64,000 bases of DNA from Letharia columbiana (GCF_014066305.1 NW_023501040.1:1406501-1470500), one strand, 5' to 3'. Positions 34,380 through 49,846 are shown, counted from the stretch's first letter. The notes: generated from the letters alone by a model not told the origin. Numbers and translations: made by a program.

Positions 34380-36040
34380 ATGAGCAGCTCTCAGTTGGCG
34401 GCTGGAAGGAAAGTTCGGTCTGGGTGTCTTACCTGCAAGTGAGTTACACTCTTGACCGCGCTGTCATAGGTCCGAGTGCTTCACAAAGACTAAGCTCGTA
34501 CCGTTTAACCCTAGAATACGACGTGTAAAGTGCGACGAGGAGAAACCTGCATGTTTGAAATGTCGCAGAACCGGAAGGACTTGCGATGGCTACCTTCCCG
34601 CGCAGATTGGTCGAGCCACTCCACAGGCTATGATGACCAAAGACAGATCTCCCGCTCCTAGTATTCTCACTACTCAAACCCCATCATCTAATCTACCTGG
34701 CACTCAAGACGAACGGAGGTACTTCGAGTATTCTCGCCAACGTTCCGTCGTCGAGTTCTCTGGATATTTTCGACTCGAACTTCTGGGACCAGTTGATTTT
34801 ACAGGTCAGCCATGATGATCCGGCCGTATGCCACGCGGTCATTGCACTTGGCTCCCTGTAAGAGAAGTTCGACGTTCAGCGGGAACTGATCCGACCGCAT
34901 GCTCAGACAACGGTCTGTCGCCAAGACAGCATCGAGCAGTACAATCAAGCCCTCGGTCACTTCCGGCAGAACCTTGGAGATAATGAGAACCGGAATGTCC
35001 AGTCAACCTTGATTTGCTGCGTCCTCTTTATCGCTTTCGGGACATTCCTGGGTAACTACGACTCAGGGGGGTTGCACTTGGAGAACGGGCTGAAGATCTT
35101 GCATGATTGGCAAGTTCAGCAAGACCAGCTTCTGCAATCAACTCATTCGTCCGGAACGAGCATGATTGAGGACGACCTCCTTCCGGTGTTCTTTCACCTC
35201 AACTTACAAGCAACGTCACTGGTCGACCCAGGCCTTTCCGAGCATCACCGGTTCATTGGAGATACCGCAACGAAATCAATCCCAAGTGCGTTCTCGAGCC
35301 TCAACCAGTCGCGAATCTGCCTATACAATTTGTTCAACGCAACACTCGACTTTATCCACTCAACATACGACATCAAAGAGTCTGTCAATCTTTTTGAGGA
35401 GCCACCCAGTGCGGTGGTTTGGAACGCCATCACCTTGATGGCTTGATGCAACGATGGCTTCAGGCTTTCGACACAATGCTACAAGTATCAGGCACACAGA
35501 TGGGCACTAGAGAGCTCAGAGCAGCTATGCTCCTGAAAACATATCACACTACCGCTATAATCCTCCTCAGAACGAGCCTCAGTCCTGAACAATGCGCTTT
35601 TGACGTCCATCTTGACCACATCAGGAGCACTGTGTCGCTTTCAGCGCCACTAGTGGAAGCGCCAGGGTCTTTGAAGATCAGATTCAAGCTTTTCGATGGA
35701 TCTGGGTGTCATTGTACCTCTTTAGTTGACAGTGGTCAACTGCAGAGATCCCGCTGTACGCCGGCAAGCGCTGTCTCTCCTCTCTCGCCTGTCCCTACCT
35801 CGGCAAGAAGGGACCTGGAATGCGAATGATGCCAGCAAGGTGGGACAGTGGGTGATCGACGTTGAAGAAGAGGGCCTCGGGGCAGTCGAAAGCGCTGAAG
35901 ATGTTCCCAAATCCTCCCACATCCAACGGATTGACGCTATTGCATACATGGAGGAGCGTCTCGTTCATGTGAGATGTGTTCTTGATGACGAGTCCGAATC
36001 TAGTGAACCTGATGTTGAGGAGAACACTGAGAATCAGTAA
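34380..36040 (+). pseudogene. Zn2Cys6 fungal transcription factor, disrupted
   Basis: The DNA-binding domain is intact across a 76-nt intron (34439-34514). ATG 34380 starts MSSSQLAAGRKVRSGCLTC; splicing then gives the K-I-R-R-V-K-C-D-E, PACLKCRRTGRTCDGY arrangement of six cysteines (C-x2-C-x6-C-x6-C-x2-C-x6-C). These fungal factors bind CGG-type sites as dimers. The rest of the family's fungal-specific region is recognisable but broken. A frame change near 34738 is followed by TAA at 34859 (in a GSL-x-EKF context), frame changes near 35443 and 35690, and TAG at 35723. The C-terminal segment NCRDPAVRRQALSLL to the end at 36040 is in the original frame again. A truncated 130-140 residue product with only the zinc cluster is possible. 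Confidence 0.75.
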
Positions 36041-36850
36041 CCATACTCCCAGTCTATCTTTGTCTTCATCTCGCTAATCTTTCAAGATCGACCAGGCACC
36101 GTCTCAGCTACACCAGAAACTCGCTTTTCGGCAACTGTCCGGAGTGCGGAGTGGAGTGTCAGTCGGTGGTTGCAAATCGCCCGGCTATACACGCAAGATT
36201 GATGGTACCTTCATAATTCTTTCGGTCAGATATTTTCCTTTTTGACGTTTCGTTGCGTGTGTCCCAATACAAGCCTTGTCACTATGTCCTTGCGACTCTA
36301 TCTCTCCAGAAATGCTTTCCTTCCAGAATTACAGAAGCACTCCCTAGTTCTATCAACAGCCTCTCCCTTTTCAAACCGAGTGAATAGTATAGTGCATTGA
36401 GAAAGCGCTACTATGATCTTATCAGTTTATTACGCATCAAGATTCATTGATAGACTTTGGATATACTTCGTGTGATTCGACACTTTTTCAAGACTTCATC
36501 GCTTCTTCCTGCCTATGCGCGCCCGTCGGAAGATAACCGCTGTAATTCGTACATGGTGGCGTGATCGCCTCTAAGCAGACCATACATAGCGTTTCGCATA
36601 CGACTGCTGATTACTCGGCATCATATGCCTTTATCCTCCATACGCTCAGTAGACAATTGGTCACGGCATGACGCCTAGTCATGCCGATTGAATGTCCCTC
36701 TGTTGTCAGCCCTCCCTTCTCTTATATTTTGCGCAGTCCAAAGGTACGTCTCCACTTTCCAAATACCTCTGAAACTCCAAATATCAAGCCTTGGCAGTCT
36801 ACCTGGCCAGTCTCGAATACGAGTGAATAAATGCAACCAAATACAGCAAC
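36041..36850. other. Intergenic, nothing recognised
   Basis: No frame beyond 60 codons and no repeat seen. The last 100 bp are the presumptive promoter and leader of the secreted-protein gene. Confidence 0.4.
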
Positions 36851-37420
36851 ATGAGGAACGCTACCTCCCTTAGACTCCCCATCTTCCTTCTCCTCGCCGC
36901 GACCCTCCCATCAACCCACTCTTTCGACGCATGCGGGCCCCTCGTCCAGGACTCCCTCACGCCCAGCGACACCTGCAACCGCAACATCACCCTCGGCGCC
37001 GCCCCCTCCGCCTACGGCGCCCTCCTCCTCAACGACGGCTCCGGCCTCACCATCCCCTGGGACAACTGCCTCCCCGTCCTCTTCGACGTCTGCGCCGCCA
37101 TCAACGCCTCCTCCGTCCCCGTCGGCCGGTGGAACTGGACCGACCCGGGCTCCGAGTGCGTCATGGGCTTCTGGCTCCCGCAGTACGCCGGCAGCGCGCC
37201 CAAGCCGACGTACGACGCCTGCATGGACAATATTTACACGCCCATGTATATGATCGGCATGATCGACGGGGGCACGGCGTATAATCAGGTCACGGTCAAT
37301 TTGAAGCAGTTGCCGGACGATTATGAGACGGGGGAGGCGGTCGATGTGGGGTATCCCAGTTATTCGATCACTTACTTGCCCCTTCAGCGAGGTCCGGAGA
37401 CTCCGCTGTCGAGGGGGTGA
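36851..37420 (+). CDS. Small secreted Cys-containing protein (effector-like hypothetical)
   Basis: A single exon of 189 residues starts at ATG 36851. The first 24 residues are a clear signal peptide (RLPIFLLLAATLPSTHS, cleavage likely before FDACG). The mature part has six cysteines spread evenly (in ACGPL, TCNRN, NCLPV, VCAAI, ECVMG and ACMDN), enough for three disulphides, and two or three N-glycosylation sequons. No known fold was recognised. Residues 20-120 use GC-rich codons almost exclusively (third-base C), unlike neighbouring genes. The overlapping minus and +2 frames are shadows of this bias. Function unknown: a secreted cell-wall, adhesion or effector protein are all possible. Confidence 0.7.
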   Translation: MRNATSLRLPIFLLLAATLPSTHSFDACGPLVQDSLTPSDTCNRNITLGAAPSAYGALLLNDGSGLTIPWDNCLPVLFDVCAAINASSVPVGRWNWTDPGSECVMGFWLPQYAGSAPKPTYDACMDNIYTPMYMIGMIDGGTAYNQVTVNLKQLPDDYETGEAVDVGYPSYSITYLPLQRGPETPLSRG

Positions 37421-38268
37421 GAGGGTTGCGCGTGCACCGGGATTGGAATGGCGGGTTTGCGGCACGATTGGCGAGGCGATTTTGTCTCTATCACCGTTTG
37501 TACAACCAAAAAAAAACGATAATCAAAAAAGGTGGCGAATTCGTTCTTCCTTCTCAAGCGTCTCCGCGCTCCAGAATCCTCCTCATGCAAGTGCCTGAAC
37601 AAAGACAGAAGAAAAGAAAAGAAAAGACAAAGAAAGTTACACGCGCCCCGCAATGCTGCAAAGCGCAACTTCCCCACCCGGAAGCCACGAACCAAAACGC
37701 ACGCAACTACATCCAACCGAATACGCCACAATCATGCACGACCGGTCGCCCTTTTTCCACCCGCACCGTTCGTGGGGCATTTTCTTCGCAGCCCCGAGCG
37801 CTTCGGCGGCTCGTTGCCACTCGGTAGTGTCTGAAACGTCAGCTGCGGTTTATCCGAGTCGGCTTCCGGTATCCTGGGGATTTGGGGAAGAAAGGCGTGG
37901 GTGGTGGTTTGGGCGCTTGGGTGGGTGGGTGTTGAGGAAGGGGACTGGGGAGGGCGTTTTGTTTGGGGGAGGGGTGTGGTTGGGAGGGGAAAGATGGTGT
38001 GTGTGCGTGTATCTGGGGAAGAGGATGGAGATGGGGGACGAAGTGATTGAAGGACTGGGCGTGAGGAAGTGGGTAGATATCGAGGAGATGCGGTTGATGG
38101 ATACGTTGAGTATATGGAGGGTGATGGATTTGGAGTGGCGTCTTGTGTGGATGATTTTGAGTCTCTCCCTGATCAATGAGCGCTCCCAGTATCCGGCAGA
38201 ATTTGATGATCGTCTAATGTAAACGGCGCTGAACGCCATGTAATGATAGTGCTGGCAGAAGGCTAGAC
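37421..38268. other. Intergenic, G/T-rich
   Basis: The long minus frame through 37850-38268 is an unspliced extension of the ATG3 second exon and not coding in itself. Purine-rich AAAGA repeats lie at 37605-37635. No other feature was seen. Confidence 0.45.
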
Positions 38269-39536
38269 CTAGACTCCCATTGTGAAATCGTGCTCGATCC
38301 CTGGCGTCACCGAGGCCATGAACTAGAGCAGATGTCAGCCGTCCCAACCACCAATCTAACCCCAGATGGGGCGAGTGAGGATGTAGGGATCCTACCTTCA
38401 AAAACACAACCAAATACTGATCCACCCTAATCGCCACCTCGTCTTCTTCCGAGACCCCACCCTCATGCTGCAGGACCTCCCACTCGTCACCGCCTCCTCC
38501 GCCCGCGGCAGCTACCCCACTGCTATGGCCTCTCCGATCTGCAATCTGCGTCGCATTCATCTCGTCCACCAACCCTTCCATCCCGCTCTCCACCTTCCCC
38601 TGCCCTACCGCTCCCTTTCCACCGCCATTCCCTCTCCGCACCTTCTCCAGCCGTATCTTCAGCGCCGCGTCTGCACGGTCGAGCAACACTTTCATGACGC
38701 TGGCGTGTTTGCACGGGTGTATGGACGCCATTTTCACTGAGTTGTCGAAAAAGGGAAAGTCCTCGAGTGTCACGGTTTTATCAGCGTAGTCGCCGACTAT
38801 GTCTTCCATCATTAGGTGTGGGGACAGCGGGTGCGAGGACGAGGAGTAGCCGGATAGGTAGAGTCGGGGGGTTCGGTAGTAGGGGGTGTAAGTTATGTAG
38901 ACTGTGTAGGTTCGGAGGGGTCTGTGGTGGATGTTGACTGAGTCAGCTGATGCGTACTTGCCTTGGCCTTGTCGACGAGGGGTTCGGTAGGAGAGCGAGG
39001 ACTTACGCAGTAGTACCGCTGGCTTTCGGGTCCCGGATTATAGCCTCTTCATCGTCGTCTTCGTCTTCCATATCCGGTATTTCCTCTTCCTCTTCCCGTT
39101 CCCCTACATTCCCGCTTTCATCCACAGTCCGCACATCCCTCATCCTCGCCTCTTGGCTCGCAGCCAACCCGCCCGTCCGCAACCATCCGTCATCTTCCCC
39201 ACCTGCCCCTCCTCCTCCTTCCCCTCCGGCCGCAAATCCATCCTGCACCATCGCCTCATCCTGCCCCGCATCGCCCGCGAAATTCTCGTCGAGTCTCCTG
39301 TGACATGGCACGCCGCGCGTTATGAGAAACTGTTTTGTGGGAGGCAGGTAGGTGACGCGCTTGGAAGGAGTCGAGGCGTCGGACCAGGACCAGGTGGGGA
39401 ATTTGTAAACGAGGTAGTCGCCGGCGTGGACGAATTCTTCGGGTGTCACTTGGCCCGTGGTGCGGAAGGTGGAGGTGTGCGAGATTGGGGCCCAGCGGTC
39501 GCGGAGAGTGTCGAGGGTTGAGTGGATTAAGTTCAT
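38269..39536 (-). CDS. ATG3: Autophagy-related E2-like conjugating enzyme Atg3
   Basis: Three exons are proposed: 39017-39536, 38396-38937 and 38269-38322, giving 371 residues. Atg3 transfers Atg8 from Atg7 to phosphatidylethanolamine during autophagosome growth. Seen are the N-terminal membrane-sensing helix start ([17 protein letters not shown]), FLITRGVPC, the acidic flexible region ([20 protein letters not shown]), [16 protein letters not shown], the active-site Cys in [33 protein letters not shown], and the last exon [17 protein letters not shown]. Intron 2 (38323-38395) is regular. At intron 1 the strong GTAAGT donor (39006) gives the wrong phase for the downstream frame. The donor 10 nt upstream (GTACTA, 39016) with acceptor CAG (38940-38938) restores it, so that is used here. 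A one-base change at this point is the alternative. Confidence 0.88.
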
Positions 39537-39998
39537 GTTGCGTATGTCTCATGGAAGGATGTTTGGAAATGGGTAGAGGACTGATGTCGCTGTTGATGCT
39601 TGTGCAAGATGTTTTATGGCGGGGAGGTGGAAGTTACATGTACTCGTACTCTAGGCGGCGATAAGACGGAATCGTCGCTAGTGCCGAAAGTTGCCTGACC
39701 GCTTTCATGTGACTCGGGTCTATCACGATACTCTTTCATCATTTCTGATGAGAAGGCCTCATCCTCCATGATCGAAGACTGTGTTGCAGCCGTCGGTTAC
39801 ATTTTTACTTACTCTCGTTGCTGACGTGAGACTGGTTCACGAAGCGGCAGTACGCCTTAAGCTACGCCAGCTGATAAGTATCCTCTTTCCTCGAGAATGG
39901 ACTCGCGTTCTCTGTATATGAATATCGACCCTCTCTGGCAACAACAGACAACAACCGATTAATGGTGGGAGAGTGAATGCTAGATCACTCCCTTCAAA

Positions 39999-40997
39999 AT
40001 GGCAGTACCCCTCCAAGCTGTCGCCATCCCCAAAGAGATCACTGCAACAACAGTGATCCTTCCCCACAAACCCACCGCCGCCATCGCCTGCTCCTACGTC
40101 TCTGGCACCGATCCTGCGGTCCTTGTTGTCTTTCTAAACGGCCTCATGACCGACAAATCCTCCTGGACCCCCGTCATATCTGGCATCATCCACCAGCGCA
40201 AAAGTCTCGCGTCCCCAGAATTCCCGTCAATGCTAGCCTACGACCGCTACGGCGTCGGAATGACGGAAGATCGCGATCCCTTAGATCAAGGCAGGGAGCA
40301 GGGTCATGGTCATGATTGTAAGGATGCCGCTGAGGACCTGCATTATCTGATTCAGCATTTCAGTCAAGGCCTGAAGTTGTTGAGTGGGGAGAAGTTGCGT
40401 GTCGTGCTCGTGGCTAACTCGATTGGCTGCGCGATCGCGAGATTGTATGCTGAGAGGTATCTGGTGGCTGCGGTGTTGTTTCTGGATTCTATTATGGCGA
40501 ATTCTGATTTCGATTTCTGGCCTGATCCTGATGCGCCGGGGTTCGATAAGCGAGAGCTGCCAGATGATGTGACTGTCGAGGTTTTGAGGGAGCAGAGGGC
40601 GAAGTTCGCAGCTATTTTCAGGCCGGATGTGGTGAATAGAGAAGGTCTCAGCAGGCGCAGTCTAGCTAGGTTGCTACCTCACAGTGACGGGCCCATGCTA
40701 GGAAATCAAAGCGGGAAACCTTGGGTGACGGTCGTCGGGCATGATTTCGAAGCCTTTGCGAATGAGAGCTTGAGGACCATGGGTACGCCAATTGGGTTGT
40801 CGATGAGGTATATGAATCCAATGTGGCATAAGTACAATCAGGGCCTTGTGCACGTCACAGATCGTGAGAAGAGCAAGGGTCCGATCGTTGCGAAGGGCTG
40901 CGGCCATTTCATCCAGAGGGATGACCCGGACTTTGTCATCAGGGAAACGTTGGATCTGGTTGACAAGGTTAGGATGCAGCAGTCGGTGGTGTGGTGA
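39999..40997 (+). CDS. Alpha/beta-fold hydrolase
   Basis: A single exon of 332 residues starts at ATG 39999. It has the alpha/beta-hydrolase order: a first strand VLVVFLNGLMTDKSSW with an oxyanion-region Asn-Gly, MLAYDRYGVGMTE, the nucleophile elbow VANSIGCA with Ser141 (N-x-S-x-G rather than the usual G-x-S-x-G), LFLDSIM, and a C-terminal His in AKGCGHFIQRDDP. The cap region (FDFWPDPDAPGF onward) resembles fungal proteins annotated simply as AB hydrolase-1. No signal peptide or membrane segment. The substrate cannot be inferred. The gene is intact and transcribed away from ATG3. Confidence 0.8.
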   Translation: MAVPLQAVAIPKEITATTVILPHKPTAAIACSYVSGTDPAVLVVFLNGLMTDKSSWTPVISGIIHQRKSLASPEFPSMLAYDRYGVGMTEDRDPLDQGREQGHGHDCKDAAEDLHYLIQHFSQGLKLLSGEKLRVVLVANSIGCAIARLYAERYLVAAVLFLDSIMANSDFDFWPDPDAPGFDKRELPDDVTVEVLREQRAKFAAIFRPDVVNREGLSRRSLARLLPHSDGPMLGNQSGKPWVTVVGHDFEAFANESLRTMGTPIGLSMRYMNPMWHKYNQGLVHVTDREKSKGPIVAKGCGHFIQRDDPDFVIRETLDLVDKVRMQQSVVW

Positions 40998-41349
40998 GCC
41001 TTGTTCGCAGGAAGCCTTGTGAGAGAGTGTGGCTTTGGCTGAGCTGGATGAGTCGGTTGCGTCGTGGCTGCAACTCACATCCCAGTTGTTTGTTGCGCTG
41101 AGTTGGATGCGTTGGTGGTGGTGAAACACCCCAATCCTGTATTCACTTTCAAGACAATGTGGGAGATAGTGATGTGGTGAAAGACACCGCAGAATCGCAA
41201 GGCCGAATGCTATGGACCTCTGAAGCATATCTCTGTGAGACGTAGATGTCCTCTTGCATGGTCTAATTCCCAACGAATCCCAAACTCCAGGCCCCGTTTA
41301 AAGTGGCCTTTACCGATGCTCTACCTATGCTTTTCCCCCCTCTATATTT
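40998..41349. other. Intergenic between convergent genes
   Basis: This 352-bp gap separates the 3' ends of the hydrolase and ALG5. A repeated GAGtTGGATGcGT.GGT motif occurs near 41045-41060 and 41099-41115. Nothing else was seen. Confidence 0.4.
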
Positions 41350-42631
41350 TCACGAGCGCCTGTAGACTCCCAGACCCCATGCTGCTCGAAGAACAGCCAA
41401 TCCCCAAGCCATGCCCAAACTATCCCAGAGCACGTTCAGCTTACTGCCTTTAACTTCTTGCCAGCCAATGGGTACTTCCGCAACCGGTATACCAGCTGAC
41501 TCCGCAAGCATCAACATCTCGACGTCAAATATCCAACCTTCCGAGTGCATGTATGGTATTATGTATGGTAGTGATGAACGAGAGAAAAGCTTGAAGCCGC
41601 ACTGGGTGTCCCGGATAGCGGCTGTGGCAGGAGGCGTGAGGAGGCGGAGGAGGAGATGAAAGGAGTGCATGAGCAGGTTTCGAAGAAATGAGCGCTACAG
41701 ATTGGTCATCAGCACCGTTCGTTTCATCTCTAATGCGGCCACTCGACAAACCTTGACGACAGCCTCACTTCCCACAAGATGCGCTCTAGACCCAACAGCC
41801 ACACCCCTACCCTCAGCATCTTCAATCTTCTTAGATTCCCTGACAAGCTTGCCCAAGTCCTCGAACTTGCTGGCACCGTCCGCATCAGCAAAGATGGCAT
41901 ATTGCCCTCTGACATGACGCATCCCATGTGTGACCGCTCCTCCCTTGCCTCGGTTCTCGTGTAGACTGATGACCCGGATACAGGATGCACTTCTTCCTCC
42001 CAAGTCTCTCGCAAATTGTAATGCCGTGTCGATGGTCTTGTCTGTGGAGCCGTCTGAGACTACCAAGATTTCCCAGCCTGGAAGCCGACCGCTGTTTGAC
42101 GCCGCGTAGCCATTTGAAACTGCCTGCGTGGCGTCCTTTCGCTTTGGGCGATTGCCATTGGCCTGCATCTTAGGAGCTTCGTTGCCGTACGCATGCTGTA
42201 AGTACTCCACGGCCTCAGTCAGCATCACCCCGAGTCTCTCCTCCTCATTAAACGCTGGTACAACGAGAGACATGAAGACCTCGGGTTCCTCGACCTGCAG
42301 ATCTGTCTCTGTAGAGTCCCCTCTGCGCCGTGCGGCCTCTCCCTGTGCATTATATTTATCTTGCCAGCAAGGTAGTGGTTTGGCCTCTCCGGAGTACTCG
42401 CCAGGCTCGATAGTTCTGTAGGTCTTCTCTGATCTTAAAGGAGCGCGTGGTATGGGGGCGACGATGAATAGGGCGAGGTAAAACTATAGAGCGTCAGCAA
42501 GCAGCGGTCATTCTCCATCAGGGTAAAATTACCAAAACAGCGATGCCGATAACAGTGGACAAAGCCAAAAGTGCAGTCAGTGGCAATGATACTCCTCGGT
42601 TTGTCCGGAGGACATCTCGAAGGTAGTCCAT
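41350..42631 (-). CDS. ALG5: Dolichyl-phosphate beta-glucosyltransferase Alg5
   Basis: Exons 42533-42631, 41752-42483 and 41350-41694 (introns of 49 and 57 nt, all phase 0) encode 391 residues. Alg5 makes dolichyl-phosphate-glucose on the cytosolic face of the ER (EC 2.4.1.117), the donor for the last glucoses of the N-glycan precursor. Seen are an N-terminal membrane anchor (LPLTALLALSTVIGIAVL then FYLALFIVAPIP), the GT2 start SLVVPAFNEEERL, VVSDGSTDKT, the DxD in FADADGASKF, and the family C-terminal half with RDTQCGFKLFSR, EGWIFDVEML and VPIGWQEVKGSKL. An insertion of about 30 Asn/Lys/Ala-rich residues lies between HAYGNEAP and LPGWEIL. The gene appears intact. Confidence 0.93.
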
Positions 42632-44649
42632 AGTTGTTTTGTTTTAAGACCTCGTGGCTTGGCCTGCCCGAAACCAAAGATTGGTGGGATCAAGGGGAAC
42701 CATGGGCAGTAAATTCTTCGATCCAATGGACGGACTTCGAGTAGTAGGGGCGCATAGTCCGTTTGCTGTGGGAATACATGGCGCAAAGGTGTAATAAAGC
42801 CGCCCAATATTCAGATGTCTTGGCATCTACTCTACGGGGAAAGATTGTTCCGGCCCCGCCTCCCGGGAAATCGAGAAGAAGACCGCTGTGTTTCGCGTGC
42901 CTCTCCTTGTGTTCTTTATTGGTCAAACTGAAATGTTCTATTGAAGTACATCTTCTCCTGTACCTCTGGTAGACTCAGCCAGTCCCATTCAACCGCTTGA
43001 GTAGCCCATGCTATTGGGGTTTGAACTATGAGATCTTCTCTGGCTATCGACTACCAGCTCCCTTCTTTGGGACCTGGTCTTCAATAGACGGGAACTCCTT
43101 TTCGGGGCGAAATGTATGTGGACTACTTTGACTACTTCTAGAACCAGTAAGAAGACAGCAGTTTTTCGTCGAAATACCGAAAAGTAGGGAACGAATGGCA
43201 CGATAATCCAGTAGGGGAGCATTTAGTGGAAGACAAGATCCCAGCGCCTGCTGTGCTTAGGATTCTGGAGTTCCAGGATATAGCTCAGCAAGTAGACGTC
43301 CCTCACTCAGAGCTTGCTGAATGCACTGATCTCCGTCCGTCCCAAACGACGAGTTACTCGAGACAGATTATTTCCCCTCGAGCGTGTCACACCGTATGTG
43401 GAGTGGATGGTCATGGTAGAATAGTCCCCGTCAGCCTGCCATATCACTCAGCCGTCTGAAGACATAGAAGCGCTCGGGATGTTGATCACCACGTCTTTGT
43501 CTTTTCCAAAGCGATATCTTCAATCTTTTGGGACAATCGTCGCGGATCTTCAACAAGATATCAACGGTAAGGCTGTTCTTGCGCAAGATATAGTCAATGA
43601 AGATGGGTCCGCCGACTGAGCATGGGTTGACGTGCCAGAGTACTGTTTGTTCCCTCCGAGCAACACGTTTATCTTTTCAGACATGCCAGAATCAGAGGAG
43701 TGAGTGCATGTGATGGGAGACTTGAGGTCCAGATTGTGGGTAGCCTTGAAGTCTTATTACGTGAAACTCAAGCTTGTTTAATAAGTGCACCACAGGTCGG
43801 CACGAGTGGATTGGCCAACTGGACTGTCTTCGTGTATTGAGACGAGTTTTTTCTCGTCGTTGCTTGCTCTGAGAACAGATAGGTAGCTAATCTTCAGGAA
43901 TCTTCAAGTATAACCTCGATCGATGTTGTATTTTACTCTACTTGAATGCTTGGGGCGTACTTTTCGCAAATTCGTATTGGGACAGCAGTAAAACCTCCAC
44001 CGTCTCAACCACCGCCCCCAGAAGTACTCAATCACTCTACACATTGTCCCTCCTCCCCTGCCCTACCTGGAAGTAAGAAATATTTTACTCGTAAAATTGG
44101 AAACTTGGCATACTTGAATATTTTCAAATCAGGATCGTTCCCGGACTATCCGCCGAGGTTTCTCGTGTCTTAACGTGATTTCTCGGGGATAGGTCTTTGA
44201 GTCTCTTTGGGGGAAGGGCGGGAGTGTGTGCAGCCCATGTTGGTGTCGGGGCTTGCCTTTTCGCTTTTGTGATTAGTTGGTGTGGTTATTGCGAGAAGCG
44301 GGACCTACGAACACCAATTTACTGTGTTGAGATGCCTCATTGGTGCGTTCTAGATTTTATAACACACAGGATACAGAGGTATTTGTGAAAAAACAAAGCC
44401 GTAGCGTTCGTTCGTTGTAATGCTGACAAGGTCCTTCTTTCTTTCGCAGGCTTCCAAGAATTGATTGTTCTCAGACCAACTCATTGTGTCTTTACTTACC
44501 AGACACCTAACCAAGTCTTTGTCAACCCCTCGGCATTCCCCTCAACATCACCTACTTATACCTACAACTCGCCTCTCTTCACCGTTTCAACAACACATCT
44601 TCCCCTATCTCTAGCTACCCTCGAAGAACCAAATCCTCTCTATCGCACC
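42632..44649. other. Intergenic, no supported gene
   Basis: Short frames only. From about 43900 the sequence becomes slightly AT-richer toward the RING gene. Its leader (44460-44649) is C/T/A-rich and in frame with the RING ORF, but family starts favour the ATG at 44650. Confidence 0.4.
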
Positions 44650-47990
<3,341 letters not shown>

Positions 47991-49846
47991 GCGTAGTAAA
48001 GTAAGGGGCTAACCCGAAGGGGATTAGCCAGCGAAGAATGAGCTTAGCACGCTCTGAGGGACCGAGGCAATTGTCAGATAACAATCACAAATGGCTTACT
48101 GATCGCTCCATGTCCTCACGGAGTAGCCGTTGGAAGGCAAGCATTTCCCTTACTACATTCCTCACTACTCACTCACTACCTCTACATCCATCTGGCATGA
48201 GCCAAATTCATCGTTGGATTCCCACGCATGATGCGATGCAATGCAAAAGTACGTACGACAGGAATTTGGTCAAGGAAAAGGGAGATTCATATCATCGTCT
48301 CATTGCCTTTCGTACCGTTCTACGATCTAGGCCCACCAATGTACGAGTAGCCTTGTGACGATGGTTCATGCGGTCGGTGCGCCCTTTTGGACTGGCAACT
48401 GCGTCTTGTATGCAGGTAGGTGGGGGCTCGGAGCCAATTGGCTACACTGTCCAATCCTACATACCGCGATGTAACCTCGAGCATCTACTACTCATGGCAC
48501 AGTCCAGAGAGTAGTTTCGCTGGATGCACATAAATCTGCTCATGCTGCTGTTCTTCATCTCATTGAGTAGACCGGGTTTTGCACGACTTTTCCAGGAGCA
48601 AAAACACCATAAGGCTGTCACAATTGGTGATCAGCCCATCTAGTCATGCGAACCCCCACTTCCCCGAACAGCTTAGCAGCTGACCTCTTGACAGCGCCAA
48701 CGGCCGGCTCCCATACCGTGCTCTGCTGGCCGTCCTGGCGTGCGAAGTCCTCACCAGTGGCTCCGGCTGTTTCCCCTCCAATGTATGGCCTCCAGAAAAT
48801 AGGCAAAGGGAAAGCGAAGGTGTTGTGGTGAGTTCATGCTGTGTTTTGAGCCTATGGATCTCGATAAAGCCGTTAGGACTGACCAGATCTAGGTAGCCGT
48901 CCTTAGCCATTCCAGGACTTGCAGGGGTGTCACTGGCAACCTGGACCTTCGGTCCCACATCTGTCACTCCAAACCCGGCTCTCTTGGCCTGTGGGATCCC
49001 GCAAAGCAAGGCGTCGCCGCTCAAACGACCTGCGTTAGTGTCATGTAGGCCAGCGAATCGATACCAGCGATGCATAATCGATCGCCGGCCTACTTTGCCT
49101 GCTTTTTAGCCTGAAAAAAGTCCTACTGAACGCGTCGATTGCACAAGCCAGTGTCTGCGCCAGGGACTTGGTGAGAGACCATAGGCTACATGAGGTACCT
49201 CGTGCCTAGGCGCGGGCCTTGTGGCCGTATAAGGCCCAGACGTGTTAGATATTAGGACTGATAGATACAGTTTAGCTCGGGGGAGGCCGACAGTGCCAAT
49301 TTACTGCCAACATGAAGCTTGCGTTGGGCCGCACAATAGATCATGTATTGCTGTGTGTTCGGCGTCGCCTATCCGATCATGCGGTGGAGGCTAAGGACAC
49401 ATAGAACAATGTCCTTAGCTAGGCCTTTTCTTGGAAACCACCAGCTCTATAGGACGTCGTTGCTTTTCCGAGAAATCGCGCAGAATGGCATTGGCTGTCG
49501 CTTGCATAAGATTTGCAGTCCTTAGAGTCCCTCCTACTCGCAGATGCCGTTCTTAGCAGCTATCTCGGTGGGAGTCTCAATGCCGTCAGAGTCCTAAGCC
49601 GAGAGCACCCTGCCTACCGTTTTTTCATGTGGCTTTACCCTCATTGAGCTGTCACTCCACAAGAATGACCCTAGTGTGGAGCAATGTCAGAAGCCCCAAC
49701 TTCTTAACTTGTTTCTTCCCCAACATTTTCTCAGCGGTCCGTACTTTTTCAAGGCGCTCTCATTCTTCGGCCTAGACAAGTCAATTTTTCTTACAATCTC
49801 AGACTTTTGAAAAAGGTATTAACACATTTTCGGTTTACAATTCACA
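47991..49846. other. Intergenic, no supported gene
   Basis: It begins with a near-palindrome, GGGCTAACCCGAAGGGGATT then AGCC (48007-48030), which could be the edge of the mutated element. Minus-strand frames at 48644-49075 have protein-like stretches but no ATG-to-stop structure or known domain. Confidence 0.4.

Noticed and set aside
36911..37465. Minus frame of 184 codons and the +2 frame over the secreted-protein gene
   Set aside because: Arg/Pro- or Gly/Val/Asp-only compositions typical of shadows of GC-biased codons.
44461..44649. N-terminal extension of the RING frame
   Set aside because: Non-ATG start and leader-like composition; the ATG at 44650 fits related RING proteins.
48644..49075. 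Minus frame of 143 codons right of the poly(A) block
   Set aside because: Some protein-like runs but a non-ATG start and no family; could be an element edge, not supportable.
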